From assembly GCF_029245835.1 (NCBI RefSeq), contig NZ_JAQWOO010000066.1:1-35170 (forward strand): a stretch of DNA of 35,170 bases. The letters are read 5' to 3'. Source of the DNA: Algibacter sp. (lineage in GTDB: Bacteria > Bacteroidota > Bacteroidia > Flavobacteriales > Flavobacteriaceae). The translations under genes and the position numbers were made by a program. Each line of letters starts with the position of its first letter. Positions within the stretch are counted from its first letter, which is position 1. The notes under the pieces were generated by a model, which saw only the letters and a program-made list of their open reading frames with translations, did no database searches and had not been told where the DNA came from. Below are positions 1 to 8,308 of the stretch, piece by piece.

Positions 1-33
1 AAATAAATCTGTAATTTTAGAGTAACAAAACAT
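1..33 (-). CDS. Transposase N-terminus (partial, runs off window)
   Basis: An ATG at 33 (minus strand) opens a frame reading MFCYSKITDLF up to the window edge. This resembles the N-terminus of Bacteroidetes IS982-type transposases as I remember them, but eleven residues are too few for a firm call. Its position about 100 nt inside the element's end repeat, and the same orientation as the transposase C-terminus at 35053-35170, support it as the start of the same kind of gene. A homology search with the sequence beyond position 1 would settle it. Confidence 0.45.
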   Translation of the reverse strand, partial: MFCYSKITDLF

Positions 34-34
34 A

Positions 35-92
35 GATAGGTTTTTAGATTAATAAATTGAATTTCAGTACTTTAATTTACTAAAAATCTATC
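35..92. repeat. Inverted repeat in IS leader
   Basis: GATAGGTTTTTAG at 35-47 pairs with CTAAAAATCTATC at 80-92, with one G:T pair and a 32-nt loop. On the plus strand the right arm is followed by TTTTTT, so it could end transcripts entering the element from outside. This would be a common IS strategy, but it is inferred here only from the shape. Confidence 0.5.
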
Positions 93-121
93 TTTTTTAC
101 TATTAAAACTTATCTAAATAT

Positions 122-137
122 TAATCGAACTCAGGTT
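122..137 (-). repeat. IS terminal inverted repeat, left copy
   Basis: AACCTGAGTTCGATTA on the minus strand, identical over 16 nt to 35037-35052 on the plus strand. It marks the boundary between the insertion sequence and the truncated peptidase gene. Confidence 0.85.
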
Positions 138-2001
138 TTTAAATATTTAAACATGTCTTTATTATCTTCCGCAGTTCCATAATCATAGGCCCATCCTGCT
201 CCAGCTGTAAACGTGTGGTAACGTAACATATCTAAAACACCAACAGCAGGCAATGCTACTTTTGCTAAATCTGGACGTTGGGTCATTGTTGCACCAATCA
301 ATAATCCGCCGTTAGAGCCACCTCTAATGGCCAAATAGTTTGACGATGTATAATTTTGAGCTATTAAGTATTCCGCGGCAGCGATAAAATCATCAAACAC
401 ATTTTGCTTTTGCATTTTAGTTCCGGCATCATGCCATTTTTTACCATACTCGCCACCACCACGTAAATTAGGAACTGCTAGGATACCGCCTTGCTCCATC
501 CAAATGGCGTTTGTAATACTGAAATTTGGTGTTAAGCTAACATTGAACCCGCCGTAAGCATAAAGAATTGTTGGGTTTTTTCCGTTAAGTTTTACCCCTT
601 TTTTGTGCGTAATAATCATAGGGATTTTTGTCCCATCTTTTGAATTATAAAACACTTGATTACTTTCATAATCTTCAGGATTAAAATCGATGGCAGGTTT
701 TCGGTATAACTCTGACGTACCATTTTTAATATCGTATTTATAAATATTTCCAGGCGTTTTATAGTTTGAAAATGTGTAGTATAGCTCAGTTTCTTCTTTT
801 TTAGTACTAAATCCACCTGCGCTACCAACTCCTGGTAATTTTACTTCTCTTATTAATTTACCATTATAATCGTATTGCAAAACTTTTGAAACGGCATCTA
901 CCATATACTCAGTAAAGAAAGAACCGCCACCTTTTGAAGGGATTAATACGTTTTCTGTTTCTGGAATAACATCAACCCAAAGTTCTGGTGAAGGGTTTGA
1001 AGCATCAACGGTAACAATCTTTTTATTTGGCGCATTTAAGTTAGTTACTAGATATAATTTGCTGTCTTCATTTTCAATGACATAAGTGTCACTTTCAATG
1101 TGGTTTAAAATGGTGATTAATTTGCTGTTAGGTTTTGTAAGGTCTTTTATCAGTAATTTATTTCCTGAAGTTGAAAATTTAGGCCTAATTAATAGGTATC
1201 GATTGTCTTCTGTGACATCGCCGTATACATAGCGGTGTTTTTCATTAGGAGTTCCTCCATATATTAATTTATCTTCTTTTTGAGAGGTTCCCAATTTGTG
1301 ATAATACAACTTATGTTGATCTGTTTTTGCTGATAATTCACTCCCTTTAGGCTTGTCATAACTTGAATAATAAAAGCCTTCATTTTTATACCAAGATATA
1401 CCGCCAAATTTCATATCGGTAATGGTATCTTCAATAATAGCTTTGGTTTCAGTGCGTATGACCAAAATTTTTCTCCAATCGCTTCCACCTTCAGAAATAG
1501 AGTAGGCTAATATTTGGCCGTCTTTTGTAAAACTAGTGCTTCCAAGTGACACTGTACCATCTTCAGAAAATGTATTCGGATCCAAGAAAACAGTTGCTGT
1601 ATCTGGACTTTCTCCTGTCTTATAACGATAGATAACATACTGATTTTGAAGCCCATCATTTTTATAAAAATAAGTGTAATCGCCTTCTTTGAAAGGCGCC
1701 CCTACTTTTTCGTAATTCCATAATTTCGATAGACGTTCCTTAAGTTCTTTAAGATATGAGACGTTATTTAAATACCCGAAAGTAGCTTTGTTTTGTGCTT
1801 TAACCCAAGCCTCAGTATCTGAACTTCTGTCGTCTTCTAGCCAACGATACGGGTCTTTAACTTCGGTGTTAAAGTAAGTATCTATAGTGTCTACAGTTTT
1901 AGTTTCAGGATAATTCACAGAAATGATATTTATTTTTGATAACTCTCTTTACAGCTAATTAGAAATACAAGCGTTGTACATATAAAAAGTGATTTTTTCA
2001 T
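131..2001 (-). pseudogene. S9 prolyl oligopeptidase lipoprotein, frameshifted and IS-truncated
   Basis: A long frame (131-1918) encodes most of a prolyl oligopeptidase of peptidase family S9A: an N-terminal region with VKDPYRWLEDD, a beta-propeller, and the hydrolase core with the nucleophile motif GGSNGG (Ser about residue 535). The last ~110 residues, which carry the catalytic Asp and His in this family, are missing because an insertion sequence starts at about 136 and supplies a TGA stop. Upstream, a separate frame starting at ATG 2001 encodes MKKSLFICTTLVFLISC, a lipoprotein signal peptide with lipobox LISC, then KESYQK and a TAA stop. Adding one base to the T5 run at 1933-1937 joins it perfectly to INIISVNYPET of the enzyme. 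The GTG at 1918 is therefore probably not a natural start. With two lesions and an incomplete triad the gene is almost certainly inactive; the frameshift alone could be a sequencing error or a slippery run. Confidence 0.88.
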
Positions 2002-2035
2002 GATTGATAATTATTAAATTAATCAAAAATAAAAA

Positions 2036-2067
2036 AAAACTCCTGCATAGTTTTACACAGGAGTTTT
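2036..2067 (-). terminator. Rho-independent terminator after asd
   Basis: AAACTCCTG and CAGGAGTTT form a 9-bp stem with a 12-nt loop. On the minus strand it is followed by a run of T, and it lies about 30 nt beyond the asd stop codon. It separates asd from the peptidase pseudogene. Confidence 0.85.
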
Positions 2068-2093
2068 ATAACAAAATCTTAAGAGTAAACGAG

Positions 2094-3083
2094 TTACACT
2101 AAATTATTTTCAACTAAATATTCAGCAATTTGAATGGTATTTGTTGCAGCGCCTTTACGTAAATTATCAGCAACAATCCACATGTTTAAAGTATTTGGTT
2201 GTGTTTCGTCACGACGAATACGACCTACAAAAACATCATCTTTTTCGTGTGCAAAAATAGGCATTGGATAGGTGTTTGTGTCTGTATTATCTTGAACTAC
2301 AACACCGGGAGTTTCATGTAATAATTTACGAACATCAGCTAAATCAAAGTCATTTTCAAACTCCACATTCACAGATTCAGAATGTCCTCCAGAAGTAGGG
2401 ATTCTAGCCGCAGTTGCTGATATAGAGAATGTTTTGTCGTTCATTATTTTTTGAGGTTCTCTGGCTAATTTCATTTCCTCTTTAGTATATCCGTTTTCTT
2501 CAAAAACATCACAATGAGGTAATGCATTTCTTCCTATAGGATAAGGGTAAGCCATTTCGCCTTTAATACCAGCAATTTCATTTTCTAATTGTTTAACAGC
2601 TTTAACCCCTGTTCCAGAAACCGATTGGTAAGTTGAAACCACAACACGTTTCATTTTATATTTTTTATGAAGCGGATTTAAAGCCATAACTAATTGAATC
2701 GTTGAACAATTAGGATTAGCTATAATTTTATCGTCTTTAGTGAGTTCACTAGCGTTAATTTCTGGGACGACTAATTTTTTGGAAGGATCCATTCTCCAAG
2801 CAGAAGAATTATCAACTACAGTTGTACCAGCTGCAGCAAATTTTGGTGCCCATTTTAAAGAGGTATCTCCACCTGCAGAAAATAGTGCGATATCTGGTTG
2901 CATTGAAACAGCTGTTTCTAAACCAACTACTTTATATTCATTCCCTTTGTAGGTTAATATTTTTCCAACGGAACGCTCCGAAGCAACAGGAATTAACTCT
3001 GTTACAGGAAAATTACGTTCTGCTAGAACTTTTAACATGACCTCGCCAACCATTCCTGTGGCACCAACTACGGCTACTTTCAT
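2094..3083 (-). CDS. asd: Aspartate-semialdehyde dehydrogenase
   Basis: The enzyme makes L-aspartate 4-semialdehyde from aspartyl phosphate with NADPH, the branch point to lysine/diaminopimelate, threonine and methionine. The 329-residue length is normal for the family. The N-terminal NADP-binding motif GATGMVG (residues 7-13), the catalytic cysteine in NPNCST (Cys126), and the substrate-binding RIPTSGGHSE (Arg227, His234) are all present. The ATG at 3083 places the Rossmann motif directly at the N-terminus, as usual. A -7-like box (TAGTTTTG, 3112-3119) lies about 30 nt upstream and a terminator follows the stop, so it is probably transcribed alone. No damage is seen. Confidence 0.97.
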   Translation of the reverse strand: MKVAVVGATGMVGEVMLKVLAERNFPVTELIPVASERSVGKILTYKGNEYKVVGLETAVSMQPDIALFSAGGDTSLKWAPKFAAAGTTVVDNSSAWRMDPSKKLVVPEINASELTKDDKIIANPNCSTIQLVMALNPLHKKYKMKRVVVSTYQSVSGTGVKAVKQLENEIAGIKGEMAYPYPIGRNALPHCDVFEENGYTKEEMKLAREPQKIMNDKTFSISATAARIPTSGGHSESVNVEFENDFDLADVRKLLHETPGVVVQDNTDTNTYPMPIFAHEKDDVFVGRIRRDETQPNTLNMWIVADNLRKGAATNTIQIAEYLVENNLV

Positions 3084-3111
3084 TTTTAAGTATTTTAATA
3101 AATTGCGTGAG

Positions 3112-3119
3112 CAAAACTA
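3112..3119 (-). promoter_or_regulatory. Possible -7 promoter box for asd
   Basis: TAGTTTTG on the minus strand fits the Bacteroidetes -7 consensus TAnnTTTG and lies about 29 nt before the asd ATG. No convincing -33 TTTG is seen at the usual spacing, so this is tentative. Confidence 0.4.
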
Positions 3120-3145
3120 AGTATTAATTTCAATTTTAAAACGAA

Positions 3146-3205
3146 AAAAAGCCCTCATTTATAGAAAAAAAGGGCTTTTTAACAACAAATAACAGTTTGT
3201 TATTT
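3146..3205 (-). terminator. Terminator region after mscL
   Basis: AAAAAGCCCT (3146-3155) and AGGGCTTTTT (3171-3180) form a 10-bp stem ending in a T run on the minus strand. A second, weaker hairpin, AAATAAC/GTTATTT (3187-3205), sits between it and the mscL stop. Together they probably end the mscL transcript. Confidence 0.8.
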
Positions 3206-3218
3206 AATTAACAAGTTG

Positions 3219-3629
3219 TTATTTTTTAAGTAAATCTCTAATTTCAGCTAGTAAATCTTCTTGAGAAGGTCCCGCTGGTGCTGCTGGAGCTTCTTCAACA
3301 GGTTTTTTAGTTTTGTTGTAGGCTTTTACTAACAAAAACATAACCAAACCAACAATTAATAAATTAATAATAGTGTTAATCCAGAGTCCATATGCAATAA
3401 CTGCTCCACCTGCTTCTTTAGCGGCTGCCAGTGTAGTGTACTCCATTCCGTCTAGGGCTACATGCAGATCTTCAAAACTTACTCCTCCTGTAAAATAACC
3501 CACAAAAGGCATAGCTATATTATCTACAAATCCTTTAATAACAGCTCCTAGAGCTCCTGCCATAATTACAGCAACGGCAAAGTCAATGACATTGCCCGTC
3601 ATAATAAAATCCTTAAATTCTTTTAACAT
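3219..3629 (-). CDS. mscL: Large-conductance mechanosensitive channel MscL
   Basis: This pore in the inner membrane opens under membrane tension and releases solutes during osmotic downshock. The 136-residue length is typical. The N-terminal amphipathic helix MLKEFKDFIMTGNVIDFAV leads into TM1 (about residues 15-45, with the conserved pore-lining stretch AGALGAVIKGFVDNI). A short loop of about 30 residues follows, then TM2 (about 82-103), then a Lys-rich cytoplasmic tail and a C-terminal helix rich in Ala, Pro and Glu. It is flanked by its own terminator and by a 79-nt gap to alr, so it may be an independent unit. Confidence 0.97.
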   Translation of the reverse strand: MLKEFKDFIMTGNVIDFAVAVIMAGALGAVIKGFVDNIAMPFVGYFTGGVSFEDLHVALDGMEYTTLAAAKEAGGAVIAYGLWINTIINLLIVGLVMFLLVKAYNKTKKPVEEAPAAPAGPSQEDLLAEIRDLLKK

Positions 3630-3708
3630 TTTTATAAATTTTTAGTTAGTATTAAATAAGACACAATTTACACAAAATAGTCACAAGTCTATAAAAAAAG
3701 TTATTTGA

Positions 3709-4815
3709 TTAATTTAAAATCAGTCTTTTAACTCTTTGTGAAATAGCGGTTATAATTTCGTAAGATATTGTATTCGCAGTAGCAGAAAAAGTATTGGCTG
3801 TATGGTTTTTTCCAAAAACAATCACTTCGTCGCCTTCATTACAATCAATGTTTGTAACATTTACCATAATCATATCCATGCAAACATTGCCAATAATTGG
3901 TGCTTTTTGTCCATTTATGCTAACAAAACCTTTGCTATTACCGTATTGCCTTCCAATACCATCAGCATGACCAATAGGTAGCGTAGCTGTTTTTAATAGC
4001 GTTTCACTTTTAAAGGCGCGATTGTAGCCAACAGATGCTCCTTTTTGAACATTATGAATTTGAGAAATAACTGTTTTTAATGTTGCAATAGGTGTTAAAT
4101 ATTGGTTTTCTTTTTCAGAATTACCAAAACCGTATAAACCAATACCGCATCGAACCATATCAAAATGCGCTTCAGGATAATTTAAAACCCCAGAGGTGTT
4201 ACACATATGAAGCATCGGTTTGAAACCCATTTGTTTTGTGAAATTTTCAGCAATAGTTTTAAACGTTTCAATCTGGTTTAAAGTAAATGCTTTTTCATCT
4301 AAATCTTCACTTGCTGCTAAATGCGAAAAAACGGATTTTACTTTTACAGTTTTACTTGCTTTCAATTTAGAGATAATAGAATCGACTTCATTTTTTGAAA
4401 ACCCTAATCGGTTCAAGCCTGTATTGAATTTAATATGAATGGGATAGTCAGTTTGATTTTCCGCGGAAGCGATAGCAATAAACGCATTTAAAATTTTAGT
4501 ATTGTAAATACTAGGCTCTAAACAATGTGCAATAAGTGCTTTAAAATTTATAGGCTGTGGGTGTAGTACTAAAATAGGGCGAGTAATACCAGCGTCTCGC
4601 AAGGCAATACCTTCATTAATGTATGCCACCGCAAAATAATCAACATTTAAATCTTGTAGATATTTAGCAATTTCGTTAGCATCACTGCCATAGGCAAAAG
4701 CCTTTACTACGGCTAAAAACTTAGTTTGGGGTTGTAGCTTGGATTTAAGATAGTCAAAATTATGTTTCAGTGCTTTTAAATCAATTTCAAGCACTGTTTC
4801 TTGTGCTTTAGGCAT
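3709..4815 (-). CDS. alr: Alanine racemase
   Basis: A PLP enzyme that interconverts L- and D-alanine to supply D-Ala for peptidoglycan. The PLP lysine is Lys38 in [11 protein letters not shown]; the usual motif is KANAYGHG, so the Asn and the Gly-His after Tyr-Gly are replaced. The second catalytic base is Tyr264 in SVGYNRAF, and [17 protein letters not shown] and CMDMIMV are further family blocks. At 368 residues it has both the TIM-barrel and the C-terminal beta domain. Its ATG overlaps the end of tdk by 8 nt, so the two are co-transcribed and probably translationally coupled. Confidence 0.96.
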   Translation of the reverse strand: MPKAQETVLEIDLKALKHNFDYLKSKLQPQTKFLAVVKAFAYGSDANEIAKYLQDLNVDYFAVAYINEGIALRDAGITRPILVLHPQPINFKALIAHCLEPSIYNTKILNAFIAIASAENQTDYPIHIKFNTGLNRLGFSKNEVDSIISKLKASKTVKVKSVFSHLAASEDLDEKAFTLNQIETFKTIAENFTKQMGFKPMLHMCNTSGVLNYPEAHFDMVRCGIGLYGFGNSEKENQYLTPIATLKTVISQIHNVQKGASVGYNRAFKSETLLKTATLPIGHADGIGRQYGNSKGFVSINGQKAPIIGNVCMDMIMVNVTNIDCNEGDEVIVFGKNHTANTFSATANTISYEIITAISQRVKRLILN

Positions 4816-5455
4816 TGGAGTCTTTGGGTTTAGTCTTCACTTCTTCTGCTTCGTTAACTTTCATGTGTCGCACCTTATCTCGAAGCATGGCTTTGTAATA
4901 TGCCGCTCTACTTAAGGGTTCATATTCATTAACTTCTCCAAGCAAAACAATATTGTCGTTATTGTTTTTTCTGTAGCTATATTGAGCTAGGTTACCTGTT
5001 CTTGTACAAACAGCATGCACTTTAGTTACATATTCTGCGGTTGCCATCAAGTTAGGCATAGGCCCAAAGGGGTTGCCTTTAAAATCCATATCTAAGCCAG
5101 CCACAATAACCCGAACACCTTTATTTGCTAAATCGTTACAAACCCGTACAATTTCATCATCAAAAAACTGAGCCTCATCAATACCAACCACATCACATCC
5201 GTCTGCTAAAATAGGAATGTTAGCAGCGGCAGGAACAGGTGTAGAGCGAATCTGGTTTTCATCGTGAGATACTACCATATCCTCATCATAACGCACATCA
5301 ATGGCAGGTTTAAAAATCTCAACTTTTTGTCTAGCAAATTGCGCACGCTTAAGCCTACGGATGAGTTCTTCTGTTTTTCCAGAAAACATGGAGCCGCAGA
5401 TAACTTCAATCCATCCAAATTGTTCTTTATGATTTACTGTATTTTCAAGAAACAT
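4808..5455 (-). CDS. tdk: Thymidine kinase (type II, TK1-like)
   Basis: It phosphorylates thymidine with ATP in pyrimidine salvage. The P-loop GSMFSGKT (residues 21-28) and the catalytic DEAQFFDD (Glu94) are clear, as is the thymidine-binding lasso region near residues 140-185. The four zinc cysteines seen in many TK1 enzymes are mostly absent: VCTRTG keeps only the first of the CxxC pair, and the C-terminal pair is replaced in the [10 protein letters not shown] segment. I believe this is common in Bacteroidetes. It is the first gene of a tdk-alr operon and diverges from the unknown gene at 5563. Confidence 0.95.
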   Translation of the reverse strand: MFLENTVNHKEQFGWIEVICGSMFSGKTEELIRRLKRAQFARQKVEIFKPAIDVRYDEDMVVSHDENQIRSTPVPAAANIPILADGCDVVGIDEAQFFDDEIVRVCNDLANKGVRVIVAGLDMDFKGNPFGPMPNLMATAEYVTKVHAVCTRTGNLAQYSYRKNNNDNIVLLGEVNEYEPLSRAAYYKAMLRDKVRHMKVNEAEEVKTKPKDSNA

Positions 5456-5562
5456 TTCGTAATTTTAACACTAAAAGAAAGTTATTATTTGTTTGTATAA
5501 AGGTGGCGTAAATTTATTAAAAATCAAAAGCCTAAACTGCAATAATTTAAAATTTATAAACA

Positions 5563-6306
5563 ATGAAGAAGAAGATAGAGTCTGAACTCATTAGTATAGC
5601 CCACAGAATTCTTAAATTAAAGGGGAAGGAAGATGTTATTAAAATGCATACCGAAGTTGCTGCCCTTTACGAAAAGTTATCTGTATTAAAATTTGCACAT
5701 GAAAACTTTGAAGGCGATCTTCCTACAATTGGTAACGATTCTTCATTTTTTGATATGTTAGATAGTGCTTTTAATAATAAAGTAAGCGATAATATTGAGG
5801 TTGAAGACAAAATATATATTAATCTTGATGAAGTTGAAGATGATGATATTATAGAGCCCGTAATGAATAAGATTAAAGATATGGTAGCCTTTATGCCAGA
5901 AGAAGCAGATGATATTGAAACCGTTTTTGAAGAAGCGATACCTAAAGACCCTATTAAGAAACATAATTTAGAAGATATTACTGCGGGCTTTGAAGATATG
6001 CCCATTTTTGAGCCTGTTTCTAAATCTCAAAAAGGCGTTTCAAATGGCAAAAAATCTTTAAATGATCAACTTAAAGTTGGCGGATTCAATATCGGACTCA
6101 ATGATAAAATTGCCTTTATAAAGCATTTATTTGATGGTAAAAGCGAGGATTATAGTCGTGTATTATCGCAATTAAACACCTTTGCATCTTATAACAATGC
6201 TAAAAATTTTATTGAAGATATGGTAAAACCAGACTATAATAATTGGGAAGGTAAAGACGAGTTTGAAGAACGCTTTATGCAAATTATAGAAACAAAATTT
6301 AATTGA
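5563..6306 (+). CDS. Conserved hypothetical acidic protein
   Basis: A 247-residue soluble protein with no signal peptide or membrane segment. The N-terminal ~55 residues are predicted helical (SELISIAHRILKLKGKEDV, then a second helix ending in KFAHENFEG). Residues 60-155 are strongly acidic and probably disordered. The C-terminal ~75 residues, from SLNDQLKVGGFNIGLNDKIAFI onward, form a helical, aromatic-rich domain that looks like the conserved core. I recall similar proteins as unnamed conserved genes in Flavobacteria but know no function. It is divergent from tdk and about 155 nt upstream of rsmI, with a repeat in between, so co-transcription with rsmI is uncertain. The ATG at 5563 is the only good start. 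Confidence 0.8.
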   Translation: MKKKIESELISIAHRILKLKGKEDVIKMHTEVAALYEKLSVLKFAHENFEGDLPTIGNDSSFFDMLDSAFNNKVSDNIEVEDKIYINLDEVEDDDIIEPVMNKIKDMVAFMPEEADDIETVFEEAIPKDPIKKHNLEDITAGFEDMPIFEPVSKSQKGVSNGKKSLNDQLKVGGFNIGLNDKIAFIKHLFDGKSEDYSRVLSQLNTFASYNNAKNFIEDMVKPDYNNWEGKDEFEERFMQIIETKFN

Positions 6307-6311
6307 AATTT

Positions 6312-6403
6312 GGGTGTTACCGCTCAGAAAATAAGTGGTCCTGCTTTTCGATTATAGTTTTGACTCAATGCTCGCCTCGCCAAAAGCTAACCACTGCAAA
6401 TAC
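6312..6403 (+). repeat. REP-like intergenic repeat (divergent copy 1)
   Basis: It begins GGGTGTTACC, passes through CTGCTTTTCGATTATAG and GCTCGCCTCGCC, and ends in CCACTGCAAATAC. The order and sequence of these blocks match the better preserved copy at 15749-15833 on the opposite strand (GGGCGTTACC ... GGGCTTT ... CCACTGCAATCC). It fills most of the gap between the acidic protein gene and rsmI. Confidence 0.6.
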
Positions 6404-6461
6404 GAAGTATTCACGATTTCAAAAATTTGATTTAAAAATCCATGAGTAATTACTAACACAA

Positions 6462-7136
6462 ATGAGTAAACTTTACATCGTTCCAACACCAATTGGAAAT
6501 TTAAAAGATATAACATTCAGAGCTATAGATGTTCTAAAAGACGTCGATTTAATTTTAGCAGAAGACACCAGAACTTCAGGAAAACTCCTAAAATATTATG
6601 AGATTTCAACACACATGCAATCGCATCACATGCACAACGAGCATAAAACGGTTGAAAACATCATTCAAAAATTAAAAAGTGGAACATCGGTAGCGCTAAT
6701 AAGCGATGCAGGAACACCTGCCATATCAGATCCTGGATTTTTATTATCGCGTGCTTGTATTGAAAATAATATAGAAGTCGATTGTTTACCTGGTGCCACA
6801 GCTTTTGTACCCGCATTAGTTAATTCAGGATTGCCAAACGATAAGTTTGTGTTTGAAGGGTTCTTGCCCGTAAAAAAAGGACGCCAAACCCGATTATTAT
6901 TGCTTGCAGAAGAAACCAGAACCATGATTTTTTACGAAAGCCCGCATAAACTAATAAAAACCCTAGGGCAATTTTCTGAGTATTTTGGAGAAGACAGGCA
7001 AGTATCTGTGTCCAGAGAACTCACTAAATTATTTGAAGAAACCATTCGCGGAACAGCCAAAGAAGTTTTAGAATATTATACCAATAAGCCACCAAAAGGA
7101 GAGATTGTTGTTGTGGTTGGAGGGAAAAGCAAATAG
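6462..7136 (+). CDS. rsmI: 16S rRNA (cytidine1402-2'-O)-methyltransferase
   Basis: It methylates the ribose 2'-O of C1402 in 16S rRNA using SAM. The N-terminus LYIVPTPIGNLKDIT, then AEDTRTSGKLL, HMHNEH, LISDAGTPAISDPG and LPGATAFVPALVNSGL, are the signature blocks of the RsmI family (tetrapyrrole methylase fold). The 224-residue length matches the short form found in Bacteroidetes; E. coli RsmI is longer by a C-terminal extension. The start is fixed by the MSKLYIVPTPIGNL block at the very N-terminus. No damage is seen. Confidence 0.97.
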   Translation: MSKLYIVPTPIGNLKDITFRAIDVLKDVDLILAEDTRTSGKLLKYYEISTHMQSHHMHNEHKTVENIIQKLKSGTSVALISDAGTPAISDPGFLLSRACIENNIEVDCLPGATAFVPALVNSGLPNDKFVFEGFLPVKKGRQTRLLLLAEETRTMIFYESPHKLIKTLGQFSEYFGEDRQVSVSRELTKLFEETIRGTAKEVLEYYTNKPPKGEIVVVVGGKSK

Positions 7137-7230
7137 TAATATTGGTTTGATTGTCCCCTTGAAGATAACTAAAGCAGCTATAATAGGTGTTTTTTTTAGA
7201 TTGTAAAAGTAATTAAAAATTAAAGTAGAG

Positions 7231-7575
7231 ATGAAATTAAAAGTATTTATTGATAAACTAAACGAAACGCCAAAAGCCATAGAATTTTCTGAAACTATGG
7301 CTGTTATAGACGAAACTTACAATTTTACACCAGGAGCATTTAAAAATGGAACTTTAGAAAATGCAGAAGGTCAAAACTCAGGATCTTGCAAGTTGTTTGC
7401 CTTTGCTAAAATTCAAGAATTTTCTAAAGAAGAAACTTTAGCCTGTTTTGGTCAGTTTTATTTTGATGAGGTATTAAAAGACCCAAATGGCACAGGACAT
7501 CAAAACATTAGAAACTTCATGAATACGGGTTTTGAAGGGTTAAATTTTGAAGGAAATCCGTTAAAGGAAAAATAA
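7231..7575 (+). CDS. HopJ-family protein
   Basis: A 114-residue protein matching, from memory, the HopJ family, named for a Pseudomonas syringae type III effector. The blocks LNETPKAIEFSETMAVID, YNFTPGAFKNG, ENAEGQNSGSCKLFAFAK, ACFGQFY and DPNGTGHQNIRNFM are characteristic. Most members are in bacteria with no type III secretion, and no secretion genes are nearby, so the effector name should not be taken as function. It has no signal peptide. It lies 94 nt after rsmI and 75 nt before the glycosylase, probably in the same plus-strand group. Biochemical role unknown. Confidence 0.85.
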   Translation: MKLKVFIDKLNETPKAIEFSETMAVIDETYNFTPGAFKNGTLENAEGQNSGSCKLFAFAKIQEFSKEETLACFGQFYFDEVLKDPNGTGHQNIRNFMNTGFEGLNFEGNPLKEK

Positions 7576-7605
7576 AATTTATGTTTGTCTTTCTAAAGAT
7601 GTCTC

Positions 7606-7624
7606 CATGAGCGCAGTCGAAGGG
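7606..7624 (+). repeat. Short dispersed repeat TGAGCGCAGTCGAAGG
   Basis: The stretch TGAGCGCAGTCGAAGG recurs with one substitution and one insertion at 30537-30553 (TGAGCGCTGTCGAAAGG). It looks like a fragment of a dispersed intergenic repeat and sits just before the glycosylase gene. Confidence 0.5.
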
Positions 7625-7650
7625 TTTTTTTAGAATCTCATAAAAATACC

Positions 7651-8220
7651 ATGAAAAACCTTTTAAGTGATATAAAACAATGCACCATTTGCGAAAAACA
7701 TTTGCCTTTGGGTCCACGACCCGTGGTTTCTGCACATCCAAATTCTAAAATAGTTATTATTGGTCAAGCACCGGGGACAAAAGTACATGCTTCGGGCATT
7801 CCTTGGGATGATGCCAGTGGCAGTCAATTACGAAAGTGGTTAGGCGTTTCAAATGAAGACTTTTATGATAAAACTAAATTTGCCATAATCCCTATGGGCT
7901 TTTGCTATCCAGGAAAAGGAAAAACTGGCGACTTACCACCACGAGCAGAATGTGCACCACAATGGCATAAACCATTATTTGATGAACTTAAAAATGTGGA
8001 GCTTGTTATTTTAATTGGGATGTATGCCCAAAAGTATTATTTGGGAAAAGCAGCTAAGAGAACATTAACTGAAACGGTGGGTAATTTTCAAGAGTATTTG
8101 CCTAAATATTTACCGTTACCACATCCATCACCTAGAAATCGGTTTTGGTTGACTAAGAATTCTTGGTTTGAAGTTGAAGTGCTTCCAGTGCTGAAGGATA
8201 GAATCAAAGAAATGATGTAA
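7651..8220 (+). CDS. Uracil-DNA glycosylase family protein, Fe-S type
   Basis: A 189-residue member of the uracil-DNA glycosylase superfamily, COG1573/family 4-like. Four cysteines are placed as for a 4Fe-4S cluster: Cys11 and Cys14 (CTIC), Cys85 (MGFCYPG) and Cys101 (RAECAP). Motif A is IIGQAPG (residues 37-42) with the following SGIPWDDASGSQL; motif B is LPHPSPRN (His158). These differ somewhat from classical family 4 enzymes (GEAPG, RPFVG), so the substrate may not be uracil alone. It would act in base-excision repair. The gene converges on the CysQ-like gene; no clear terminator is seen in the 88-nt gap. Confidence 0.9.
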   Translation: MKNLLSDIKQCTICEKHLPLGPRPVVSAHPNSKIVIIGQAPGTKVHASGIPWDDASGSQLRKWLGVSNEDFYDKTKFAIIPMGFCYPGKGKTGDLPPRAECAPQWHKPLFDELKNVELVILIGMYAQKYYLGKAAKRTLTETVGNFQEYLPKYLPLPHPSPRNRFWLTKNSWFEVEVLPVLKDRIKEMM

Positions 8221-8308
8221 CTCTCATTATTTCTTTTCAATAAACTAAAGCGATAGATCAGATTAGGATTAAAGGTAAATTATATTTGGTGTTGCTGAAT
8301 GTCAATAG

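Larger units (their letters stand above)
1..137 (-). mobile_element. Left partial insertion sequence (IS982-like), 5' end
   Basis: This is the transposase-start end of an insertion sequence that continues beyond position 1. Its outer end is the 16-nt repeat AACCTGAGTTCGATTA, read on the minus strand from 137 to 122. The same 16 nt occur in inverted orientation at 35037-35052, where another copy of the element begins. Inside the end are about 100 nt of AT-rich leader with a long inverted repeat (35-47 against 80-92), followed by the first codons of a transposase. The S9 peptidase reading frame breaks off exactly where the repeat begins, so this end marks an insertion into that gene. The exact boundary is uncertain by 1-2 nt and no target duplication can be seen from one side. 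The family assignment is inferred from the protein fragments at the two ends. Confidence 0.75.

Noticed and set aside
1916-1918. GTG as the natural start of the S9 peptidase
   Set aside because: The signal peptide frame immediately upstream fits the enzyme perfectly after one base is added, so the GTG is an artefact of the frameshift.
5667-6005. A 112-residue minus-strand frame inside the acidic protein gene
   Set aside because: It is the complement of an Asp/Glu-rich coding sequence (Ser/Ile-rich product) and has no domain or context support.
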